A stretch of DNA of 40,495 bases. Origin: a virus. Below are positions 15,105 to 24,800 of the stretch, piece by piece (position 1 is the stretch's first letter; each line of letters opens with the position of its first letter). The stretch spans positions 1 through 40,495 of IMG/VR virus record IMGVR_UViG_3300047510_000181, one strand, 5' to 3'. The notes beneath the pieces were generated by a model that did not search any database, was not told where the DNA came from, and saw nothing but the letters and a program-made list of their open reading frames with translations. Made by a program: the position numbers and the translations under genes.

Positions 15105-17987
15105 ATGGCACGACAATTACCTCCTCAGGAGCTACAACTCCAACAAGGTTATCAAAGTCCTATCCAAGCTCAAGCTTACAATCCGCTTCAAGTTGCAGAC
15201 GCTTCACAACAGTTGGAGCAGAACCGTGCAACTGCACTGGCTAACGCTCAGCGTGAAGATGCAGCTTTGAGTAAAGCGGATGAAGCTTCAATTGAGTTCG
15301 CTAAAAATCTAAACACACAACAGCTAGCCGATCTATCTTCTTTATCCAAGTCTTTGAAAGAAACAGCAGAGGCTGGGATGAAGGTGTATTGGCAAGCTGA
15401 AGCTACCAAAGGCATCAACGCTATTCGTGAATCTGGTGTTCCATTTGATGAGTACTTCAATTGGCACCAAACTAAGCGTAACCTAGAGATTGCACAAGCT
15501 GGTGGTGATGCACTGGCTAATCAAGCAATGGCTGCTGGTGAACCTTTTGAGGTTGCTAACATCTATAAGGGTCTAAGCGGTATTGCTAAGATCTACGCTA
15601 AAGAAGAAATTGCACGTCAAGGTGCTGATTCTTACTTTCCGTGGATTCAAAATCAACTTCAAACTAATGACACTTTAGTTCTTCGTACAAAGGACGGGGA
15701 AGAGTTTACTCCATCTCAAACTGGTAGTGATCCAATTAAACGTGCACAAGCTATTCGTGCATTGGATGACCAGTTCATTGAGCAGTTTGGTTTCTTAGGA
15801 ATCAACCGAGTAATTCTTCAAGACCATGCGTTTGAGAAGATGAACCAAAGTCGAACCAAACTTATTGGTGAGGCTAGGTTTAACTTTGCACAAGAGCAGT
15901 CTGCAGCTACTCGTGAAGCAGCAATGGTCATGCTGCGTCAAGGTAATTATCTTGGTGCGGTACGGGCACTGGCATCTACTGTTGACGGTGAAGGACGCCA
16001 TATTGGTTATGGTGGTGCTCACGATGCAGCCTTTAAGATGCTCGGTGAGATTGATAAGGCTGGTCTTCTTGAAGAAGACACCTTTAAAGCTATTCTTGCT
16101 CAAGAAGATCCTGATAGCAAATCAACAGTCGGTAAACGTTGGGAAATCCGGTTTGCTCAGTTTGAAAAAGATAGAGCCGCTCGTGCTCGTTCTGAGTGGC
16201 AAGCTGACCAAGCAGATCGTGAGATGGAAGCTCAAAAGGCAGAAGAAGAGTTTCAACAACTCTTTGATAACGATCCTTCTCAACGTACTGAAAGTAACAT
16301 TAAAGCTGCCCAAGAACGCTACTTCACTTTATCTGGTGGTAAGAAAAGTCAATATCTTGAAGGTCTTCAATCTGAGTACAGTGTTGACGCTAAAGCTAAA
16401 GCTGAACTTAATGATCGTTTTGAAAAGCTTGCTGAGCAGAACCTGCTTACTACTGACATGGTTGCTCAAGCTCCTTGGAGCGTCCAAACCAAGTGGATGG
16501 CAACAGCTAAGACCCAAGAAGCAGGCAGAACCTCTACCTTTAAAACTCAACTCAAAGCCATTGAGAACCACGTTAAATCTGATCCTCGTGTGAAGGTTTC
16601 TCCAGATGGATCTACCAGTGGTATGGCAACCCTTGTGATTGGTGAACTTCAAGCTAAGTTCAACCGTAAGGTGTCTGAGTACGTTGGTACTGGTATGGCT
16701 CCCGGTCAAGCCGCTAACCTAGCAGTTAACGAAGTAATGACTGAGTTTAATGCTGGTGGTCGTTATGCCTTGGATAGCATGGGTAACTTCTCTAGCTTTA
16801 CTCTTGGTAATGCTAAAACCTCTGCTGCTGTTAATCTTAAACTCAACAAGATCCGTTCTGCTGTTCTTGGTGGTGGTAAAGCATCTCTTAACAAGAAGCC
16901 AGGTCTTATCTTCAACGCTGCAGAACTGACTGCAATGGAAGATGGATACGGTGAGCCCGGTTGGTCTATGCCTATTGAGGCTCAATACTGGGGATCTAAA
17001 CTTGGTATCAGTGGTCTGGAAGTTATCAACCGTCAGCGTGAAGCTGCAGGTATGAGAGCTTTGATTACTCCTCAGTCGATGGAAGTAGCAAACACTGCTA
17101 TGTCATCTCAGATGCAGGCATTGCTTAATCGTCTTCCCACGTATAACCGCTCTGTACGGGCGCTGAGCAGCATGGGAAGCTTCCAGCCTGCCGTTGTACC
17201 TAAAGGGTTCGGAAGCGTTATACAGAAGGCTGCAACGGCCAATGGTATAGATCCTGCTATCCTTACTGGTATTCTTGAAGTTGAATCCAGTTGGCGTGAT
17301 GATATTATCTACGGTAGAAGTCGGTCTAGTGCTGGAGCTAGGGGTATCGCTCAAATCATGCCAGAGTATCATCCTGGTGTAAACTATGACGATCCTGTAG
17401 CGAGCATTAACTATGCAGCCAAACACCTTAAGGGTTTGATTGCGGCTACCGGTGGTGATGTTAATCGTGCTATTCAAGCCTACAATAGTGGTCTTGGCGG
17501 TATTGGTAAATCTCAAGAGAACAGGGATTATCTTCCTAAGGTTCTCAAATCTGCTGCTAAGTATGGCTACGGTCAAGCTTGGCGTGATCCCGCAACTATG
17601 CGTCCTTCCGTTGTCTATAAGATCGGAAGTCTTGGGTATGGGTCTACGGGTCCACACCTTGATCTGAAACGTGTTGCCAGAGGAACAACTGCTACTACCA
17701 GTTCTGTTGAAATCAAACCCAATGAAGTTGATAACTTTGTTGAAGTCAACGTGAACGGTAAGTGGAAGGCACTTTCTAAAGGCACTACTTTGACTGATAC
17801 TGAAGCTCGTCATCGTGCACGTGGTTCGTATGGAGTCGATTATGCAGCACCGTCTGGTACGCCAGTGAGGCTGAAAAATGGAGCACAAGTCGTTGGTTCG
17901 TTCAAAGGACAAGAAGGTACTGACCATCTTATCATTGAACTTCCTGACGGCAGAAGGTTCCAATTCTTACATGGTACAAAAGTATAA
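15105..17987 (+). CDS. Internal core protein (gp15-like) with lytic transglycosylase and degenerate M23-like end
   Basis: Of 960 residues, the first 680 or so are helical core-protein sequence. A soluble-lytic-transglycosylase domain follows at about 705-835: KAATANGIDPAILTGILEVESSWR with catalytic Glu727, then SSAGARGIAQIMPEYHPG and AIQAYNSGLGGI. The last 60 residues, YGVDYAAPSGTPVRLKNG to RRFQFLHG, resemble an M23/LytM peptidase, but the first zinc-ligand His of HxGxD is Ser908 (Asp912 kept) and the domain ends just after His957. Ejected core proteins cross the cell wall, so the cutting domain fits entry. In T7 the transglycosylase is on gp16 instead. Confidence 0.85.
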   Translation: MARQLPPQELQLQQGYQSPIQAQAYNPLQVADASQQLEQNRATALANAQREDAALSKADEASIEFAKNLNTQQLADLSSLSKSLKETAEAGMKVYWQAEATKGINAIRESGVPFDEYFNWHQTKRNLEIAQAGGDALANQAMAAGEPFEVANIYKGLSGIAKIYAKEEIARQGADSYFPWIQNQLQTNDTLVLRTKDGEEFTPSQTGSDPIKRAQAIRALDDQFIEQFGFLGINRVILQDHAFEKMNQSRTKLIGEARFNFAQEQSAATREAAMVMLRQGNYLGAVRALASTVDGEGRHIGYGGAHDAAFKMLGEIDKAGLLEEDTFKAILAQEDPDSKSTVGKRWEIRFAQFEKDRAARARSEWQADQADREMEAQKAEEEFQQLFDNDPSQRTESNIKAAQERYFTLSGGKKSQYLEGLQSEYSVDAKAKAELNDRFEKLAEQNLLTTDMVAQAPWSVQTKWMATAKTQEAGRTSTFKTQLKAIENHVKSDPRVKVSPDGSTSGMATLVIGELQAKFNRKVSEYVGTGMAPGQAANLAVNEVMTEFNAGGRYALDSMGNFSSFTLGNAKTSAAVNLKLNKIRSAVLGGGKASLNKKPGLIFNAAELTAMEDGYGEPGWSMPIEAQYWGSKLGISGLEVINRQREAAGMRALITPQSMEVANTAMSSQMQALLNRLPTYNRSVRALSSMGSFQPAVVPKGFGSVIQKAATANGIDPAILTGILEVESSWRDDIIYGRSRSSAGARGIAQIMPEYHPGVNYDDPVASINYAAKHLKGLIAATGGDVNRAIQAYNSGLGGIGKSQENRDYLPKVLKSAAKYGYGQAWRDPATMRPSVVYKIGSLGYGSTGPHLDLKRVARGTTATTSSVEIKPNEVDNFVEVNVNGKWKALSKGTTLTDTEARHRARGSYGVDYAAPSGTPVRLKNGAQVVGSFKGQEGTDHLIIELPDGRRFQFLHGTKV

Positions 17988-17989
17988 CA

Positions 17990-20900
17990 ATGTACAATCC
18001 TTACGAGGACTTCAACGCTAAGGATGAGCCTTTAAGCGAAGACGTTAAAAATCAACTACTTCAGGATAAGGCTCAATCCGAACAAACTGTTATGACTATG
18101 CAGGCAGCCGAACAACAGGCTGCCACTGCTAAACCAGGTACGCCTGGTCAGCAGCAACCAGCACAAGCTAAACAGCAACCTGCTGATAAGGAACAACAAG
18201 AACCTAAAGATGTAGGTGATTACGCACGGGACATTTTTGAAGGTGGTCTGGCTGCCCCAACCGGTATGGTTGATTGGGCAGTAGACCTTTACAATGTTCT
18301 TCCTACTCCTGATCTTCCTAAGATTCCTAAGTTTAAGAATGAGCTGTTCCAAGCTGCACGTGAAATTTCTTCCGTTGTACTTCCTACTGTTCTAATCACT
18401 CGTGGTCTTGGTGGTGCAGCGTCTGCTGCTAACGCTAAGGTTAAGTGGGAACTTGGTAAGAATGCACTGGTTAAGTGGTTAGGTGAAGCTGGTATTGCAG
18501 CTGGTTCTGGTGCATTTGTTGATGCTACTAACAAGCTCAACGAAACTGACGACAACCTTCAGGGTACTCTCAAGAAGATGTTCCCCAAAACCTTTAGCTG
18601 GATTTCTGATGACTGGGCAACCGTTGACGGTGACTCACCTGATGTGATCCGTGCTAAGAATGTTAATGAAGGTGTTGGTCTTGGTATCTTTACTGACTTG
18701 TTGGTTGGTGCTGGTAAACTGCTTCGTGCTACACAGAAAACTAAAGAAGCTACCAACTTCATTCCTTTGGATGAAAAGGCAGTTAATTTCAAGAAGCAAC
18801 ATGAAACTGGAGCAGTAACGGCAGAGGATGAAGTCCTTGAATCAGCTGGTCGTCGGGAAGAACTCCTTGATGAACGAGCTGATTACGGTATTGCTAACAA
18901 CAAAGAAGGCGCTTACCTGGGTATCCATGATGTATTCGATGTTGAAGAAGCGGGTGTCCGGGGTGTGGATTCAATGGGAGTTGTCGGTGCTGGTATTGAC
19001 CAAGTACGGATTGCCAAGAATTATGGAACCGTTTATGGACGACTTCGCAACTTTATGTCTGAGCCTGCTGCCAAGTATGTGCTCAGGACCGCTGACCCTG
19101 CTACCTTTGATGAAGTAGATCAATCACTCAAACAAGCGTTTGATTCTGCTGGTAAATACAAGGTGATGCTGGGTGATGAAGCTACGATTACCCATGCAGA
19201 TGTAGTCAAAGAAGGTGATAACCTTAGTAAAGTTCTTCTTGATCCTCGCATGAATGTCGATGAGATGAAGAACGTCTTCAAAGAGTTCTCTGATACCGTT
19301 GACGGTGTTGAGCGGCTTTCTGTTGGTACTAAGGGTGATGTTGCCTTTGCTGGTTCTGTGCAAGCACTTCGTCAGCTTCGGGATGAATACATTAACCTAG
19401 ATACTGTTCGTGTTCAAGGTTACATGGCTACGTCCTTGGCTGGTCAAATCTCCGATCTTTCTGAAGGTGCACGTCTGATGGATGGCACTGCTGCCATTGA
19501 ACGTGCTCAGGAACAGATCCTGGATAAGATTGAGTACCTCACCGTTGTCCAAGGTCGCGCTAAGCAACTTCGTGGTCAAGGTCTGAATAGCCTTAAGCAA
19601 ATCTATGCTCACCTTAATGAGAAAGATTTCGGTAAGGTTCAGAAGATGGTTGAGAGCTTCAACGAAACCAAGAAGGCTACCGACCAAGAAATCATTGACC
19701 GTGCTAAGCGTACTGTCGATACTCTTCGTCAAGTATCTAAGGAGCGTCCTGAATACCTCAAGCCGTTGCAAATGGCATGGGAGTTTACGGACGGTAACAT
19801 TGATACCATGTCTAAGCTGAACAGGTATGTTGATCAAAGCCTTGGGGATTGGTTCCCTAAGTTTTTTGTTGACGGTAACCCTGAGATGCCTAACGTCATT
19901 GTGCAGGGTATGTGGAGTAATATCTACAACTCTGTTCTTACCTCCATTTCTACTCCACTAAAGGCTGGCTTTGCTAACGCTGCTTTGCTGCTTGAGAAGC
20001 CTGTTACTGTTCTTGGTGGTGCTATTCTTGGTGGTGACGTTAAGACGTTGAAGCGTGGTTGGTATCAATACTCTGCATTTACGGATACCTTGCAAAAGGG
20101 TCTGAAGCACATGACTGATGTGTACCGTAAGGCTTCTGCGGATCCGACTTCTGTTGGATACATCATGCGTGATGACCTGGTACAGAAGAATGAGCAGACA
20201 ATGGACATTCTCCATTCGTATGCTATGGCTTCTCAGCAACGTGGTAATGACGGTCCTATGGCTCTGTACCACAAAGCTGAAGCTCTTAACGACATGGCTA
20301 ACAACCCGTGGCTGCGTTTTGGTCCTAATGCTATGACGGCTTTGGACGGCTTTGCACGAGCTGTTATTGCTAATGCTGAGGCACGTGGTCGTATCTATGA
20401 CAAGTTCATTGATGGTGGTCGAAAGCTTGATGCTGATGGCATGAAGAAAGCTTTGGATGATCAATACAATGAGATGTTTGATTCGACTGGTATGATCACC
20501 AACAAAGCTGTTGATTATGCTAGCCGTGAGATTGCCATGAACCTTGACAGTCCTGCTGTTGATGGTTTGTCTAATCTGATTAACCAGTACCCGGCTATGA
20601 AGCCGTTCCTGATGTTCCCACGCACGAGTGTGAACATTCTGGACATGGCTAACAAGCACAGTCCTATCTCTATCTTTGCTAAGGAATACAACGAGATTGC
20701 TTACAAACCTCTTAGCAACTTTACTGTTGATGAAGTAGAATCTATTCTCACTAAGCGTGGTCTACCCGTTGATGAGAATATGATGGATACCTTCAACACT
20801 CTTCGTGCTGAGATCCGTGGACGTAAAGCTGTTGGCACCATTACTATGATGGCTGCTTCTGCTATGTTCCTTAACGGCGGTCTGCGTGGCAACGGTCACT

Positions 20901-21862
20901 ACGACAAAGAGCGTAACCGTGTTCGTCAAGAACTTGGTTGGAAACCTCGTACTTACAAAGGTTGGGACGGTAAGTGGTACAGCTATGATGGTCTGGGTCC
21001 TATCTCTGACTTCTTGGCTTTGACTGCTGACGTGATGGATAACTTTGATTCCGTCACAGATAATGATCTTGAAACTACTATCAATAAGCTTGGCTTTATC
21101 ATTAGTGGTAACCTGACCAACAAATCTATGCTTGCTGGTATCGAGCCTATGAACGATGTTCTGGCTGGTAACCCTGCTGCATTGAATCGTTGGGCAGCTT
21201 CTTTTGCTAGCTCCTTGGCTCCTCTATCTGGTGCACGTAATGAACTGGGTCGCCTTATGGCACCTTCTTTGCGTGAGTTGGATATGGAGTTCACTCAACT
21301 CCTCCGTAACCGTAACAAGTTCTTGGATACAATTGACCCCAAAGGTGCACTGCCTGATAAGCATGACTGGATTGATGGTACTAAAGTTGGTTACCCTGAA
21401 AACTTCTTTGTACGGGCATGGAATGCTGTGTCTCCTATGAAGGTGTACGAAGGACAATCGGCTGAACGTCAGTTCCTGCTTGATATTGAGTATGACTCAC
21501 GTCCTAGCTTCAACAAGAGTACCAAAGGTGTTGAGTACACCCCTAAAGAGCGTTCTGAACTGTTCTCTTTGATGGGTCAGCAAGGTTACTTTAAGAAGGA
21601 ACTTCAACGCATCATGCAAGGTACTGATGCCCAAGCTTGGCGTGATTCTCTTAAGACTGAACGTGGTAACAATTCCCGTGTTGATCCTAACCAATGGATG
21701 AACCTGTATCGCCAGATTGACGTTGCTCTTGACCGTTCTAAGCGTATGGCTGAAGTACAGCTGAGCAACCGTGATGAAGTGATGCGTCGTCAGTACGAAC
21801 AAGGTCTTGATAAAGCATATCAGCAGCGTGGTGTTTCCATTCTGCAATGGCAAAATAAATAG
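17990..21862 (+). CDS. Large internal virion protein, T7 gp16-like
   Basis: The 1290-residue length is close to T7 gp16 (1318). The N-terminal 75 residues are low complexity (QQAATAKPGTPGQQQPAQAKQQ), followed by FEGGLAAPTGMVDWAVDLYNVLP and a long helical body. Several hydrophobic helical segments are present, for example SVVLPTVLITRGLGGAASAA near residue 135 and TITMMAASAMFLNGGLRG near residue 955. No transglycosylase motif is seen, because that domain lies on the preceding protein. Gp16-type proteins are ejected and help draw the genome into the cell. The gene lies between the gp15-like and tail-fibre genes. Confidence 0.82.
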   Translation: MYNPYEDFNAKDEPLSEDVKNQLLQDKAQSEQTVMTMQAAEQQAATAKPGTPGQQQPAQAKQQPADKEQQEPKDVGDYARDIFEGGLAAPTGMVDWAVDLYNVLPTPDLPKIPKFKNELFQAAREISSVVLPTVLITRGLGGAASAANAKVKWELGKNALVKWLGEAGIAAGSGAFVDATNKLNETDDNLQGTLKKMFPKTFSWISDDWATVDGDSPDVIRAKNVNEGVGLGIFTDLLVGAGKLLRATQKTKEATNFIPLDEKAVNFKKQHETGAVTAEDEVLESAGRREELLDERADYGIANNKEGAYLGIHDVFDVEEAGVRGVDSMGVVGAGIDQVRIAKNYGTVYGRLRNFMSEPAAKYVLRTADPATFDEVDQSLKQAFDSAGKYKVMLGDEATITHADVVKEGDNLSKVLLDPRMNVDEMKNVFKEFSDTVDGVERLSVGTKGDVAFAGSVQALRQLRDEYINLDTVRVQGYMATSLAGQISDLSEGARLMDGTAAIERAQEQILDKIEYLTVVQGRAKQLRGQGLNSLKQIYAHLNEKDFGKVQKMVESFNETKKATDQEIIDRAKRTVDTLRQVSKERPEYLKPLQMAWEFTDGNIDTMSKLNRYVDQSLGDWFPKFFVDGNPEMPNVIVQGMWSNIYNSVLTSISTPLKAGFANAALLLEKPVTVLGGAILGGDVKTLKRGWYQYSAFTDTLQKGLKHMTDVYRKASADPTSVGYIMRDDLVQKNEQTMDILHSYAMASQQRGNDGPMALYHKAEALNDMANNPWLRFGPNAMTALDGFARAVIANAEARGRIYDKFIDGGRKLDADGMKKALDDQYNEMFDSTGMITNKAVDYASREIAMNLDSPAVDGLSNLINQYPAMKPFLMFPRTSVNILDMANKHSPISIFAKEYNEIAYKPLSNFTVDEVESILTKRGLPVDENMMDTFNTLRAEIRGRKAVGTITMMAASAMFLNGGLRGNGHYDKERNRVRQELGWKPRTYKGWDGKWYSYDGLGPISDFLALTADVMDNFDSVTDNDLETTINKLGFIISGNLTNKSMLAGIEPMNDVLAGNPAALNRWAASFASSLAPLSGARNELGRLMAPSLRELDMEFTQLLRNRNKFLDTIDPKGALPDKHDWIDGTKVGYPENFFVRAWNAVSPMKVYEGQSAERQFLLDIEYDSRPSFNKSTKGVEYTPKERSELFSLMGQQGYFKKELQRIMQGTDAQAWRDSLKTERGNNSRVDPNQWMNLYRQIDVALDRSKRMAEVQLSNRDEVMRRQYEQGLDKAYQQRGVSILQWQNK

Positions 21863-21897
21863 TCTAATCCACCCATTCCCAATTACTTACTAGCGTA

Positions 21898-24800
21898 ATG
21901 GCTGTAACTGAAAACTTTTACACAGGGAATGGTTCAACCACTTCCTATTCGTTTACTTTCCCATACATTGATGAGGATGACATTAAGGTATCTCTTGATG
22001 GCACCCTGACAACTGCATACACTCTTGCCAACGCTACAACTGTCCTATTCAATACGGCTCCGGCTAACGGAGTCGCTATTCGTATTTATCGGGACACAAA
22101 TACTGATAGCCTGAAGTCTACGTTCTTTGCTGGGTCTGCTATTCGCGCTCAGGATTTGAATGAAGACTTCTTGCAGAACAACTATGCTGTTCAAGAAATT
22201 AGAAACAATACTTGGGACAGTGAAACCAATACTATCCACAGTGATGAACCTTGGGTTAGCTCTGATTCCCAGATTGCTACAACCGCTGCCATTGATGCAC
22301 GGTTCCAAGATGAACTTACTGAGACCATTACCTCTGCTGAGGTTTGGCCGGATAACGACGATACGGTTGCAACGACTGCTGCTATCGACAACCGAGTGGA
22401 TAGTAAGATTGACGCTGCTATCACTGGTGATATTGCTACCGACGGCACTGGCATTACCATTACTAATGATGGTGATGGTACTATTACCCTTGGTTTGGGT
22501 ACTGGACTTATAGATCTTGATCGTATCAAAGATGAAGATATTATCACTTATGCTGAGCAGAATGCTGGGTCTCCTTCTTGGGATAGTGATGGTCGCATCG
22601 CTACGACTTATGCTGCTGCTAGGCGATTTGATACGCTGGTTCAGACTTCTACTCCAACTGGATCTAACTGGGCAGTAGGTAAGACCTGGCTTCAGAATGA
22701 TGCTAACCTGACTCTTTCTGTTTGGAACGGTTCTGCATGGCTTGGTATTGCTTCTGGTGGTACGTTTACTAACCAACCTAAGGTTGTCTATGTAGATGCT
22801 ACTGCTGGTAGTGATGCTAACGATGGTCACCGTGTTAGCCGTCCTAAGGCAACTATTAAAGCAGCTGTTGATCAAATCAACGCTGACTCTACTTATGGTG
22901 AAGGTTCTGTAGTTGTAGTGGCTCCTGGTGTCTACCAAGAGGTTGCTCCTATTGACATTACCAAAAAGGATGTGTCGATCATTGGTCAAGCACTGCGTAG
23001 CTGTATTGTTCACCCAACTGCTGCCACTGAGACCAATAGCCTGTTCCGCCTTAACAGCGGTTCTTACATTGCTAACCTTACCCTTACCGGTATGAAAGCA
23101 AGTGGTACTCGGGGTAACAGCACAATCGACCCTGGTGCGACTTACGGTCTACCTGAGAACCAAGGATGGAACTTCTCCTTCTATCCTGGAGCTATGATTT
23201 ACAAGTCTCCGTATATTCAGAATTGTACTAACTTCTCTGATTCGGAGATCAATAATAATAGCCTTACTCCTCATACTCCTGCTGGTGGTGCTGGTGGTGA
23301 CACTGATTCTGCCATGACTGGTGGTGGTTTGTTGATTGATGGTTCTACACCTCATTCGACTAGCCCGCTTCGGTCTATGGTGTGTGACAGCTATACCCAT
23401 GTTGGTCTTGATGGTCCCGGTATCCTTGTTACCAACAACGGTTATTGTCAAGCAACTAGCAGCTATTCTTTCTTCACTCATTACCACATCAAGTGTCGTA
23501 ATGGTGGTCAGGCTAACCTTGCTGCTTCTACCACTGATTTTGGTCGGTATTCGTTGGTTGCTGATGGTCGTTCCCAGAACGCTATCTTTACTGCTACTAC
23601 GACTGCTCTTGCCAACAGCGGTGCTACGACCTTTACCATTGGTGCTCCTGTAGCAGGTAGTCCCTGGCATGGTACTGCTACCCGTCCCCAAAGCAATATG
23701 CTGGTGGACATTGGTGGTAATACCTATCCAATCCTGTCTGCTACGGCTAACGGTGCTGGATGGGATGTAACCATTAGTCGTCCTGATCCTGCCAATAAAT
23801 CTAGCAACCTTGGTCTTAATGGATCAGTTGCAAGCGGTTCTGCAGTCTCCTTCTTCCTTCGTTCCATGATCGCTTCTAGCGGTCACACGATGGAGTATGT
23901 AGGTTCTGGAACTAACTACACTGCTCTTCCTGAGAATGGTGGTGTACCTGTTGAAGCCAATCAAGTTATTGAGCTTAACGATGGTAAGATTTGGGCAGCG
24001 ATTACTGATCACAATGGTAAGTTTAAGCTTGGTGATACACTGACCGTTGACCAACAGATTGGCTTTGTTACCATTCCGTCTGGTTCTATTGCCTTTGACC
24101 TTGCCTCCGATGGATCTCCACAGCTTGGTGCTAACCTTGATGTTCTTAACCGGACTATTAGCAGCAGCACCGGTAACGTTGTCGTTGATGACACGCTGGA
24201 TGTAAATAGCCATAAGGTTATTAATGTCACTGATCCAACTAACGCACAGGATGCAGCTACAAAGAACTATGTAGATACTACAACTGTTTCTTTGTCTGGC
24301 GATACCATGACGGGTGCTCTGGGGATTACCTCAGGCTCTGCTGCAAGCCCCTCTATCTACTTTGACACCAACACCGGCATCTATTCCCCTGGAGCGGACC
24401 AAGTAGCCATCTCAACTAATGGCACTGGGCGGTTATTTGTTGACAGCAGTGGTCGCGTTGGTATTGGCACGACCCCTGGCAGAACATTGGATGTAAGTGG
24501 GTCCATCAGATCTGGCGGTAGCACTAATCCTTTTCTAGCTTTAAACGACAATACAACTGAAGCATATTTTGAGATTGCTAGCTCAGTAACTCGGATTTCC
24601 TCTGGAACTAGCCAGCCGCTTGCATTTAGGATTGGAAGCAGTGAGGCTATGCGCCTGGACTCCAGTGGCCGTTTAGGTCTGGGGACTAGTAGCCCTGCAG
24701 AGCAACTCGAACTGGCAAAAGGTTCTGAGCGTCTGATGATTGGCGCAGATAGCCCTAGTGGCTATTCACGGATTGCCGCCAGAAACACAGCCAATAGTGG

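Noticed and set aside
22045-23013. Reverse-strand open frame of 322 codons opposite the tail fibre
   Set aside because: Low-complexity Ser/Asn/Arg-rich product mirrored from the repetitive GGT/GCT/ACT codons of the fibre gene; no start signal or domain.
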